Shown piece after piece: positions 1-4,910 of a stretch of DNA of 5,071 bases; position 1 is the stretch's first letter; every line of letters begins with the position of its first letter. The DNA is taken from the NCBI GenBank assembly GCA_032250585.1, contig JAVVFH010000247.1, positions 1 to 5,071 on the forward strand, in the 5' to 3' direction. This DNA comes from JAVVFH01 sp032250585. Lineage in GTDB: Bacteria > Pseudomonadota > Gammaproteobacteria > Xanthomonadales > SZUA-36. The position numbers were made by a program, and so were the translations under genes. The notes under the pieces are model-generated. The model made no database searches and was not told where the DNA came from. It saw nothing but the letters and a program-made list of their open reading frames with translations.

Positions 1-489
1 GCGGGCACGGGCGCGGTCGCCTTTGAAGCCGATGTCGGCAATCAGGTCGATCAGACCCTTCATTTTCTCCGGCGCGATGCTGCGGCGGGCGTAGTCGCGC
101 GGCAGCTTGCCCTTGAGGCTCGGGTTATCGCGCTCGACGGCGAGGATGGCGTCATCGATCAGCGTGGCGATGTCGAGTCGCGCGGCCTTATCCTGGAGAT
201 TCTGCCAGCGCGCCTCGGGCGGCACCCAGAAGACCCGCTCGGCGGTGTACTCGTCACGGTTCTCCAGCAGGCCCTCGAGCTGCGGCCCGGCAATGCCGTC
301 AGCTTCCAGCTCGGTCTTGAGTTCATCCTTGCGGGCTTCGAAAGAGTCCGAGATGTACTTCAGAAAGAGCAGGCCGAGCACCACGTGCTTGTATTCGGCA
401 GCGTCAATCTGGCCGCGCAGCGTGTCGGCGGCCTTCCAGAGCTGGTCGGCATAGGCCAAGTCGGAGTCGTTTTTGGTTTCCTTGGTCAT
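1..489 (-). CDS. hsdM: Type I restriction-modification DNA methyltransferase subunit M, N-terminal part (partial)
   Basis: This is the N-terminal 163 codons of a type I restriction-modification modification subunit; the reading frame is open to the left edge, so the catalytic part is outside the window. The visible protein begins MTKETKNDSDLAYADQLWKA and matches the helical HsdM N-terminal domain: a 'LWKAADTLRGQID' helix (about residues 17-29), then the hallmark 'YKHVVLGLLFLKYISD' (about 33-48), and later 'FWVPPEARWQNL' and 'LIDLIADIGF'. In the family this domain helps assemble the M2S methyltransferase and read methylation state; the AdoMet pocket and NPPF motif should follow off the edge. 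The ATG lies 81 bp after the abiF stop; no strong Shine-Dalgarno or convincing promoter is visible in that gap, so read-through from abiF is possible. hsdS and hsdR are presumably further left. Family is confident; completeness cannot be judged. Confidence 0.93.
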   Translation of the reverse strand, partial: MTKETKNDSDLAYADQLWKAADTLRGQIDAAEYKHVVLGLLFLKYISDSFEARKDELKTELEADGIAGPQLEGLLENRDEYTAERVFWVPPEARWQNLQDKAARLDIATLIDDAILAVERDNPSLKGKLPRDYARRSIAPEKMKGLIDLIADIGFKGDRARAR

Positions 490-570
490 TCTTTGATACG
501 TCTTCTCAATTTCTGTTTGGTTTCGGATAGATTCCGATGATTGTGTTTCTGAAATTCGTGCAGTGTTCGC

Positions 571-1566
571 TCATGGATTATTGTGTTGATATTCACGCAG
601 TCGTTCCGGCCAGTCTTCCGGAAAGCCCATCGGTCCGCGAGGTACATCCGGGAAGTCATTCATCAGTGCCACCAAGCTTTGTGGCCAGTGGCTGTCGGGC
701 GAGACGTGCCAGCAAAGGTAGGTCAATATTGCCGCGACGGTAAAGAAGCGGCGAGGCGGATGCGGGTCGGTGCCGCCGTCTGGCTCCGGCAGCCGTCGGT
801 CCCAGCGAGGTGGAACGGAAAGCTCCCGGTTCCACAGTCGCGCGTGGTGAGCGCAGATGTTGCGAGTAAATGTGAGTGTATGCAGCCAGCTGGCGAGAAC
901 ACGCTGTGGGATCTGGAAATACCGGGCGATCTGCTTGCGGTCCCAGTCCCGCGCCAGACCGCTGTAGAGGTGAGAAATGCCACCCAGGCTGAGCTCTTCG
1001 GCCATGGCCCAAGCTGGTGGCAGCTGGGGATCGGTATAAGTTTCAGCGTAGAACCGAAAATAGTTGTCTCGCATGCGGTGTTCGATTCGGAGGCCCTTCG
1101 TTTCGCGGCTTGCTTGGCTGCGTTCGATGTTTTCGCGTTCGCGCGAGAACTTACGGTGTTCCTTTTCCATCTGCGATTGGAGACCCCTGACCAGGTCGTC
1201 ATGTTTATAGCCGTCGACGAATCTCCGACGCTCCCGGTACCAATGCGTACCATGGGTCGCGGCCATGTGGTTGGAGATGGCGGCTCGCACGGCAACTTCG
1301 ACCCTCTCCACGGCTACCATCGTGAGCTGTCGGAGCCGGCTATCGAATTGGTACAGGGAGTAGATGCGTTCCAGACCGGTTTCCGCTTGAAAACGACGAC
1401 CCGCCGCCGTGGGGCGCTGGAAGGGGCGCATGTACGGAATCAGCCGAAAGTAACTGGTCACTTCGAGCAGCCGGAGTGCGCGATTGACGTCGCGGACCTG
1501 AAGGTCGTGGTCGATCAGACGGTCAAGCTGTTGCCGGGGAGTGAGTGCAGGCTTGCTGAATCTCAT
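571..1566 (-). CDS. abiF: AbiF/AbiD-type abortive infection protein (Abi_2 family, HEPN RNase-like)
   Basis: 331-residue protein of the Abi_2 family (AbiD/AbiF type), defence proteins that act as toxins on infection. Family signatures in order: a start-proximal 'LTPRQQLDRLIDHDL' segment (8-22); 'LLEVTSYFRLIPYMRPF' (33-49), the aromatic motif usual in this family; 'FDSRLRQLTMVAVERVEVAVR' split over residues 74-94; a charged, probably coiled region (125-165); 'LPPAWAMAEELSLGGISHLY' (182-201); and 'FTRNICAHHARLWNR' (233-247). R235-N236 with H240 fits the RX4-6H motif of HEPN ribonucleases, so RNA cleavage is the likely activity (inference from family). Length is normal. The ATG at 1566 is kept because no nearer in-frame upstream start has a better ribosome site; the site here is weak. 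Directly upstream lies a structured RNA with its own terminator, and hsdM follows 81 bp downstream. Whether the exact subtype is AbiD or AbiF is not certain. Confidence 0.88.
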   Translation of the reverse strand: MRFSKPALTPRQQLDRLIDHDLQVRDVNRALRLLEVTSYFRLIPYMRPFQRPTAAGRRFQAETGLERIYSLYQFDSRLRQLTMVAVERVEVAVRAAISNHMAATHGTHWYRERRRFVDGYKHDDLVRGLQSQMEKEHRKFSRERENIERSQASRETKGLRIEHRMRDNYFRFYAETYTDPQLPPAWAMAEELSLGGISHLYSGLARDWDRKQIARYFQIPQRVLASWLHTLTFTRNICAHHARLWNRELSVPPRWDRRLPEPDGGTDPHPPRRFFTVAAILTYLCWHVSPDSHWPQSLVALMNDFPDVPRGPMGFPEDWPERLREYQHNNP

Positions 1567-1598
1567 CAGCTGCGCTTCACGGGCTTCTCGCAGGCAAT

Positions 1599-1653
1599 AA
1601 AAAACCCGCGCGATTTAAGCATATGAACCGAGGTTCGCAGAGGCTTGGCGGGT
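1599..1653 (-). terminator. Rho-independent terminator formed by the outer stem of the small RNA
   Basis: A perfect 6-bp GC-rich closing stem (1653-1648 with 1609-1604), enclosing the inner stems, is followed on the minus strand by six T (1604-1599, the first shared with the stem). It would end the small RNA before abiF; read-through would be needed, or a separate start used, to express abiF from this promoter. Confidence 0.6.
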
Positions 1654-1658
1654 CTATT
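1599..1658 (-). ncRNA. Candidate abiF-associated structured small RNA (possible RNA antitoxin)
   Basis: About 60 nt on the minus strand, 33 bp before the abiF start, folds as three nested stems. The outer stem is ACCCGC (1653-1648) with GCGGGT (1609-1604). The middle stem is AAGC (1646-1643) with GCTT (1620-1617). The inner hairpin is GAAC (1636-1633), loop CTCG, GTTC (1628-1625). A six-T run (1604-1599) follows the outer stem. A promoter-like pair ends about 8 nt before the RNA start. Seen: pairing, T-tract and position. Known (from memory): structured RNAs upstream of abiF genes have been described, and AbiF-ncRNA pairs have been reported as RNA toxin-antitoxins related to Cas13 origins. 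Inferred: this RNA is the partner of the abiF product. GCGA (1638-1635) can also pair with TCGC (1613-1610), so an alternative fold is possible. The 5' end is approximate. Confidence 0.68.
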
Positions 1659-1665
1659 AGCAATA

Positions 1666-1694
1666 ATCGTACGGCAAATTGTCCGCCGATGCAA
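1666..1694 (-). promoter_or_regulatory. Sigma-70-like promoter for the small RNA
   Basis: On the minus strand TTGCAT (1694-1689, -35-like) and TACGAT (1671-1666, -10-like) are separated by exactly 17 bp. Transcription would start near 1659-1658, just before the outer stem of the small RNA. A/T-rich sequence immediately upstream (about 1695-1717, with AAAATTCG twice on the plus strand) could serve as an UP-like element. Matches are 4 of 6 at each box, so support comes mainly from spacing and position. Confidence 0.45.
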
Positions 1695-1822
1695 GAAAAT
1701 TCGCTGGGCAAAATTCGGGGTCCAAGAGTCCCAATTGACTAGCCCAGCCGCGGGTGACGGCGACCGGCAGCTTATTGAGCGGCCTGTCTCCGAGCGGTGC
1801 ATCATTTCGACATCGGCTTCAT

Positions 1823-2743
1823 TCATGCTCGGAAGATTCTTTCGTTGTGCCAGCCAAGATAGCCCGAATCCGGCTTCTCGGCTGGGTTGCCGGGCTCAAC
1901 CACGAGCTTCTCGCCGTGGAAGCGGTAATAATCCCGCCCGTTCTCGAATTCTTCCTTAATTCGCCGGCTGACCTCGATTCGGCGCTCTGGCGTGACGGTG
2001 ACGTAGCCGGCGTCGAACAGGCGGTGCAGGTCGGAGCGCAGCAGCAGACCGTTTTCGGTTCGATTGGGCCCGGATTCGGCGTAAGGCTTGATGTGGGCAG
2101 CCTCAAGCGCCGGCAAAGTACGTTCTCCGGAGATCGCGCAGCGGCGAGTGTAGGCGTCGGTGACCAGGGTGCGGAACGCGCCCTGGCCCAGACGGCCGAG
2201 GATCAGGCGCAGCGGACGTTCGGGTTCGGTTTCGGTGTCGAGCAGCTCGTCTGTTTCGCCTATTGCGTTCATCCGCTCGCGAACCGCCGCCAGCAGGGCG
2301 CATCCATCCTCGGTTTGCGGATCGTAGACCTTGCCGCGGACGATGTTCTTTGCAAACGATTCGGGTGCCTGGATCCATTGCTCGCGAGGGAAGAAGAATG
2401 GTGCGGCCAGGATCACGCAGCCGACATCCTGCGACGGGTGCGCATCGCGCCGGAAGCGCCGTAGCGAGGTCAGGAAAGCGTGCTGCGAATCGACACCGTT
2501 TTTGGCTCCGAAGGCATCCCAGGCCAGCATCAGCGGCAGTCGCGTGTAGCGGACAAAGAATCCGCCGCCAACGACAAAATTCTCCGGATGGTGCAGTTTG
2601 AACAGAAACAGCCCGCCTTCGGGTAGCGCGCGGAAACCGACCTTGGGGCTGGGCATCCAGAAATTGACCTCATCCGGGGTCCGTGCCGCCAGGTACCGAA
2701 ACCAGCGGGAATCCGTCACGCCTACATAGAATTTGCTGCTCAT
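1823..2743 (-). CDS. HNH endonuclease with N-terminal PUA-like/putative DNA-recognition domain
   Basis: 306-residue predicted nuclease. The C-terminal third is an HNH domain of the HNH_2 type: C202 in 'RRCAISGERTL', the core 'LEAAHIKPYAESGPNRTENG' (about 213-232) with H217 as the expected catalytic or metal histidine and N231, then 'LLLRSDLHRLFDAGY' (233-247) with H240. The N-terminal half (about 1-125) begins MSSKFYVGVTDSRWFRYLAA and contains 'GLFLFKLHHPENFVVGGGFF', which looks like a compact beta-rich fold of the PUA/EVE/ASCH kind; that fold is a judgement from pattern, not proven. Such two-domain proteins are generally thought to be restriction-like enzymes, some sensing modified bases. 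The ATG at 2743 is supported by a promoter 32 bp upstream and by the conserved frame in the second copy of this 5' end near 4407. The remnant of a mazG tail precedes it, so it originally lay just downstream of a mazG gene, as also seen at the second copy. Confidence 0.85.
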   Translation of the reverse strand: MSSKFYVGVTDSRWFRYLAARTPDEVNFWMPSPKVGFRALPEGGLFLFKLHHPENFVVGGGFFVRYTRLPLMLAWDAFGAKNGVDSQHAFLTSLRRFRRDAHPSQDVGCVILAAPFFFPREQWIQAPESFAKNIVRGKVYDPQTEDGCALLAAVRERMNAIGETDELLDTETEPERPLRLILGRLGQGAFRTLVTDAYTRRCAISGERTLPALEAAHIKPYAESGPNRTENGLLLRSDLHRLFDAGYVTVTPERRIEVSRRIKEEFENGRDYYRFHGEKLVVEPGNPAEKPDSGYLGWHNERIFRA

Positions 2744-2774
2744 GATCGATCCGCCCCTGTGCGTGCCCCAGGGG

Positions 2775-2804
2775 ATTATGCCTGTCGAAGGGACCGCCTA
2801 ACAA
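2775..2804 (-). promoter_or_regulatory. Promoter for the HNH endonuclease gene
   Basis: Minus strand TTGTTA (2804-2799) and CATAAT (2780-2775, 5 of 6 to the -10 consensus) are spaced by 18 bp, with a start near 2768, about 25 bp before the HNH ATG. The -10 is conserved as AATAAT in the duplicate copy (4442-4437), but the -35 is not. Confidence 0.45.
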
Positions 2805-2822
2805 CCCTGCGCGAAGCTACCA

Positions 2823-2936
2823 CTCGTAATCGCTGTATTTTCGAGCGCTGCCGCGCACCTATTCGAGCGGGTATTTCTAGGCGTTCAACTCCATTTTACG
2901 AGCAACGGCCGGCGCGATTTCGGCGGCCAGCCGGTG
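2823..2936 (-). pseudogene. Relic of the 3' end of a MazG-like pyrophosphohydrolase gene
   Basis: Read in the frame homologous to the intact gene at 4498-4857, this stretch gives RLAAEIAPAVARKMELN, then A, a stop, KYPLE, a second stop, then VRGSARKYSDYE. The intact protein has RLGVEIGPAVARKMELNREKYPAERVRGSARKYSDYE in the same place, shown here only to compare the two stop positions (R and E codons became TAG at 2861-2859 and 2879-2877). About 30 of 37 residues agree. The normal terminal stop is also lost (TGG), and similarity ends abruptly near 2936, 51 bp after the PIN gene's stop. This is a truncated, non-functional copy; the N-terminal catalytic helices are absent. Confidence 0.88.
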
Positions 2937-2987
2937 ATCCAATCAGCTTTTCTCTCAGCAGTGAAGGCGGGCAGGGACCGGGTGCAA

Positions 2988-3554
2988 TCAAATCAGTTCC
3001 TGGAACTCCCGCAGACGGTCGGCACTGACCGGTAGCCCTTGGGCCGCGAGCGTGTCGAGAAATTCATCTACCGTGCGTGCCGGCTTTTTGAGCGACTGGC
3101 GTTGGTCCCTTGCGGCCTGGATGACCGCGGCCTCGCGCAGGTCCATCTGACACTCGATAAAACGGTCCGGGTGAATGGCCTCGATGCCGAACGGCTCGAG
3201 CTTTTCGGGTGGAAAATCTCTCAGATTGAAGGTCACAATCATCTGGGCGTGGGCCATGATCGCTGCGGCCAGTACGTGGCGATCATCCGGGTCCGGTAAG
3301 TCGAGTGCTGGTACCAACCGCTCGTGGCCGCTGACCAGGCAGTCTGGTACCGCGTCATTCATGAAGTCTCGGGTCCGTTCGAGCTGGGCTCTGTGCAGGT
3401 CCGGACGTTTCGCCTGGACGTTTCGTATCCATTCCTCATGGATCTGATTGCTCCAGCGCGCCGCGAACAGCCGGGTTGTTGCCAGGCGTATCAATAAATC
3501 CCGCAGGGGCGCCGGATAGAGAACACAGGCGTCATAAACGACGACAAATCGCAC
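2988..3554 (-). CDS. PIN-domain ribonuclease toxin (VapC-like, PIN_3 type)
   Basis: 188-residue PIN-domain protein, the expected RNA-cutting toxin of a two-gene module. It opens MRFVVVYDACVLYPAPLRDL, with D8 as the first metal-binding acid in the usual 'vvyDacVLyp' strand. E40/E41 in 'IHEEWIRN' supplies the second acid, 'DPDDRHVLAAAI' (88-99) with D91 the third, and 'TFNLRDF' (108-114) with D113 the fourth. All four acidic positions of the fold are therefore present, so the enzyme looks intact. The C-terminal part (about 135-188) is an extra helical tail as in longer PIN_3 proteins. It starts at GTG, two bases after the antitoxin stop, so translation is probably coupled. No terminator is evident between its stop and the mazG relic. 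It is best described as VapC-like; the target RNA is unknown. Confidence 0.87.
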   Translation of the reverse strand: MRFVVVYDACVLYPAPLRDLLIRLATTRLFAARWSNQIHEEWIRNVQAKRPDLHRAQLERTRDFMNDAVPDCLVSGHERLVPALDLPDPDDRHVLAAAIMAHAQMIVTFNLRDFPPEKLEPFGIEAIHPDRFIECQMDLREAAVIQAARDQRQSLKKPARTVDEFLDTLAAQGLPVSADRLREFQELI

Positions 3555-3556
3555 GC

Positions 3557-4009
3557 CTAGTAGCCCATATCCAACTCCTGGGCCTGCTCAGCTAATTTCT
3601 CCAGCGCCTCGCCGCTTCGCTCATCCTGTTGCTGCTTGTAAGCCAAAAGGTCGCGCAAGCGAACGCGCCGATGGGAACCAACCATGGTGTAGGGGATTTG
3701 CGCTTCGGTCAGCAGCTTGACAAGGTAAGGCCGGGAGACATTGAGCATGTCGGCCGCTTCCTGGGTGGTCAGTTCGGCATGGACCGGCACGATGGTGACG
3801 GCATTACCCTGGGCCATTTCGGCCAGAAGCTTGCGCAAAAGATCAAGTGCTGCACGCGGCAGAATCAGGTCTTCATAATCCAGGCGAACCTGCGCCCGAT
3901 CGATTTCCGGATGTTCGCGCAGGAGCCGGCTGAGCGCCGTCGCGCTCTCGCGCGCCAGGCTGGCAGTTTCCGCATTGGGTAGATCGTTGAAGGGTTGTAC
4001 GCTTTTCAC
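3557..4009 (-). CDS. Excisionase/MerR-type HTH antitoxin paired with the PIN toxin
   Basis: 150-residue DNA-binding protein. Residues about 80-126 form a helix-turn-helix of the excisionase family (HTH_17): 'LTTQEAADMLNVSRPYLVKL' (80-99), followed by the wing 'IPYTMVGSHRRVRLRDLLAY' (105-124). The N-terminal part (1-78) is helical and may dimerise. The acidic tail 'RSGEALEKLAEQAQELDMGY' (131-150) is the likely toxin-binding segment; that role is inferred. Gene order antitoxin first with a 2-bp gap to the PIN gene is typical of type II toxin-antitoxin operons and suggests neutralisation plus autorepression. The start is GTG at 4009, chosen because a good GGGAGA ribosome site lies 7 bp upstream; an ATG just before it (4017-4015) gives only ATG-CCA-AAG-TGA. 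A promoter and palindromic sites lie upstream. Confidence 0.85.
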   Translation of the reverse strand: MKSVQPFNDLPNAETASLARESATALSRLLREHPEIDRAQVRLDYEDLILPRAALDLLRKLLAEMAQGNAVTIVPVHAELTTQEAADMLNVSRPYLVKLLTEAQIPYTMVGSHRRVRLRDLLAYKQQQDERSGEALEKLAEQAQELDMGY

Positions 4010-4016
4010 TTTGGCA

Positions 4017-4022
4017 TCTCCC
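4017..4022 (-). promoter_or_regulatory. Ribosome binding site fixing the GTG start of the HTH antitoxin
   Basis: GGGAGA on the minus strand (4022-4017), 7 bp before GTG at 4009-4007. It overlaps an ATG that opens a three-codon reading frame ending across the GTG, so the site favours the GTG. Confidence 0.6.
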
Positions 4023-4048
4023 GGATCGTTGCTTTTTCTTTGACCTGC

Positions 4049-4077
4049 AATTTAATCGAAATATCCGAAACGCGCAA
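4049..4077 (-). promoter_or_regulatory. Promoter of the HTH/PIN toxin-antitoxin operon
   Basis: Minus strand TTGCGC (4077-4072) and TAAATT (4054-4049) with a 17-bp spacer; start near 4042-4041, about 32 bp before the GTG. The spacer contains the imperfect palindrome TCGGATATTTCGA (4068-4056), well placed to be an operator for the antitoxin. Confidence 0.5.
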
Positions 4078-4140
4078 GGTATTTGCTCAGAATGCAGTAT
4101 CGAGCGGCGCCCGACCAATGCTTCGCAGCGATGATGGATC

Positions 4141-4197
4141 TTCCGAAATTTTGCCGCAATTTCCGAAAAACGGCCGGAAAGTCGGTATTTTCGGAAA
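4141..4197. repeat. Cluster of TTTCCGAAA-like palindromic sites
   Basis: TTCCGAAA occurs at 4141-4148 and 4161-4168, exactly 20 bp apart. TTTCCGAAAA (4160-4169) and TTTTCGGAAA (4188-4197) form a perfect 10-bp inverted repeat with an 18-bp loop. A related TCCGAAA (4064-4070) lies in the promoter spacer. The sites lie 64-150 bp upstream of the -35 and are candidate regulator binding sites; the protein that binds them is not known. Confidence 0.5.
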
Positions 4198-4344
4198 GAA
4201 CGACCGGATTTGTGCTGGTGAATCGCTGGGCTGCGCCTGCGCCGTGCTACGAACAACAATTTGGCTCACTTCGATCCGGTCGCGGGATTGCTGCCCCTCT
4301 TCCACGGCGATGGCACGCTTCGCAAGCACATCATCATGCCAGTC

Positions 4345-4407
4345 GGCAGCGACCAGGTACCGGAACCTGCGGGAATCCGTAACGCTGACGCAGATCTTGC
4401 TCTTCGT
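4345..4407 (-). pseudogene. Start-less relic of an HNH-gene 5' end
   Basis: In the frame matching the HNH gene this reads (ACG)KSKICVSVTDSRRFRYLVAA against MSSKFYVGVTDSRWFRYLAA of the intact gene. The codon aligned to ATG is ACG (4407-4405). No in-frame ATG, GTG or TTG lies between it and the stop TAA at 4440-4438. The frame stays open to a stop at 4086-4084, but similarity to the HNH protein is lost after about 20 codons, and the rest resembles no family I recognise. It is a broken gene head, probably left by the same event that produced the mazG relic. Confidence 0.75.
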
Positions 4408-4614
4408 GATCCTGCCGTCCTCTGCTTCCCCAAGTGATTATTCCTGCCTGGTCTCTGGGCAGGGTAAGGCGGGCGTACCGCCATTCGGGTGGTCCGGTTA
4501 TTCGTAATCGCTATATTTTCGAGCGCTGCCGCGGACCCGTTCCGCCGGGTATTTTTCCCGATTCAGCTCCATTTTCCGGGCGACGGCCGGCCCGATTTCG
4601 ACGCCAAGCCGGTC
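4354..4614. repeat. Duplicated block, copy B (HNH 5' relic plus intact mazG 3' end)
   Basis: Partner of 2690-2936. The offset is 1664 bp in the HNH-head part and 1678 bp in the mazG-tail part. In this copy mazG is complete and the HNH gene is reduced to its head, the reverse of copy A. Confidence 0.85.
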
Positions 4615-4857
4615 GGCCAGCGCCGCCAGATAGATTTGCACGTCGGCAATTTCGTCGGCGACACGATCGCGATCCTTTTCCGTCAGATCTGCGCTCTGCT
4701 CCGGCGTCAGCCACTGGAAGTGCTCCAGCAGCTCGCCGACTTCGCCTGCCAGCGCCATCGCGAGGTTCTTCGGCGTGTGGAACTGGTCCCAATCCCGTTC
4801 GGCCACGAAAGCGCGGAATTCAGACTGGAATTTCTCGATCTCGGGCCATTCGGGCAT
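4498..4857 (-). CDS. MazG-like nucleotide pyrophosphohydrolase
   Basis: 119-residue all-alpha pyrophosphohydrolase of the MazG / dCTPase-like group, which hydrolyses nucleoside triphosphates to monophosphate and pyrophosphate with magnesium. It opens MPEWPEIEKFQSEFRAFVAE. The first metal motif EXXE is at 'GEVGELLEHFQW' (E39 and E42, with E45 next to it), the second EXXD at 'DEIADVQIYLAALAD' (E69 and D72). The conserved tail 'KMELNREKYP' and 'RGSARKYSDY' is usual for the single-domain family, whose members are about 100-120 residues, so the protein is complete. The ATG at 4857 is chosen over longer in-frame possibilities because GGAG lies 7 bp upstream and the family begins here. It follows the HigA-type gene by 53 bp. 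Substrate (dCTP, dUTP or modified nucleotides) cannot be read from sequence. A truncated duplicate of its 3' end lies at 2823-2936. Confidence 0.9.
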   Translation of the reverse strand: MPEWPEIEKFQSEFRAFVAERDWDQFHTPKNLAMALAGEVGELLEHFQWLTPEQSADLTEKDRDRVADEIADVQIYLAALADRLGVEIGPAVARKMELNREKYPAERVRGSARKYSDYE

Positions 4858-4864
4858 GTTCGTG

Positions 4865-4868
4865 CTCC
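4865..4868 (-). promoter_or_regulatory. Shine-Dalgarno GGAG deciding the mazG start
   Basis: GGAG on the minus strand (4868-4865) with 7 bp to ATG at 4857. It supports the 119-residue product rather than the longer open frame that extends upstream into the HigA-type gene's strand region. Confidence 0.6.
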
Positions 4869-4889
4869 ATCGGCATTCATGAGGCGTAC

Positions 4890-4908
4890 ACCGGCGACAA
4901 ATGCCGGT
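4890..4908 (-). other. Hairpin between the HigA-type gene and mazG
   Basis: ACCGGC (4908-4903 on the minus strand) pairs with GCCGGT (4895-4890) around a 7-nt loop, starting 2 bp after the HigA-type stop. There is no T-run after it, so it is not a standard terminator; it may slow or process a shared transcript. Confidence 0.35.
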
Positions 4909-4910
4909 CA

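Larger units (their letters stand above)
2690..2936. repeat. Duplicated block, copy A (HNH 5' end plus mazG 3' relic)
   Basis: Two segments here are collinear with 4354-4614. Positions 2690-2743 match 4354-4407 without gaps (42 of 54 identical by hand count). Positions 2823-2933 match 4501-4611 without gaps (about 89 of 111). The intervening 79 bp is only weakly similar and differs by 14 bp in length. In this copy the HNH gene is complete and mazG is a fragment. Confidence 0.85.

Noticed and set aside
107..454. A serine-rich plus-strand open frame at the left end.
   Set aside because: It is opposite the hsdM N-terminal domain, and its Ser/Arg/Ala-rich composition is typical of a shadow frame.
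523..537. Inverted repeat TCGGA-5-TCCGA between abiF and hsdM as a terminator.
   Set aside because: The stem is only 5 bp and no T-run follows, so it is too weak to call.
583..1626. A 347-codon plus-strand open frame opposite abiF.
   Set aside because: It is the antisense shadow of a high-GC gene whose minus-strand frame carries clear Abi_2 motifs; the plus product resembles nothing.
1599..1658. A CRISPR-like repeat for a Cas13-type system, considered because of the HEPN link.
   Set aside because: Only one copy of the hairpin is present and there are no spacers; the protein has one HEPN-type motif and a length normal for Abi_2, far shorter than Cas13.
1566..1826. An 86-codon minus-strand open frame linking HNH and abiF, with ATGA overlap at one end and TGATG at the other.
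   Set aside because: The overlaps look operon-like, but the protein has no recognisable fold or family, and the frame runs straight through the promoter, stems and T-run of the small RNA. It would be worth revisiting only if homologues were found.
1754..2464. A 236-codon plus-strand open frame opposite the HNH gene.
   Set aside because: Antisense shadow; the HNH core and conserved N-terminus are on the minus strand.
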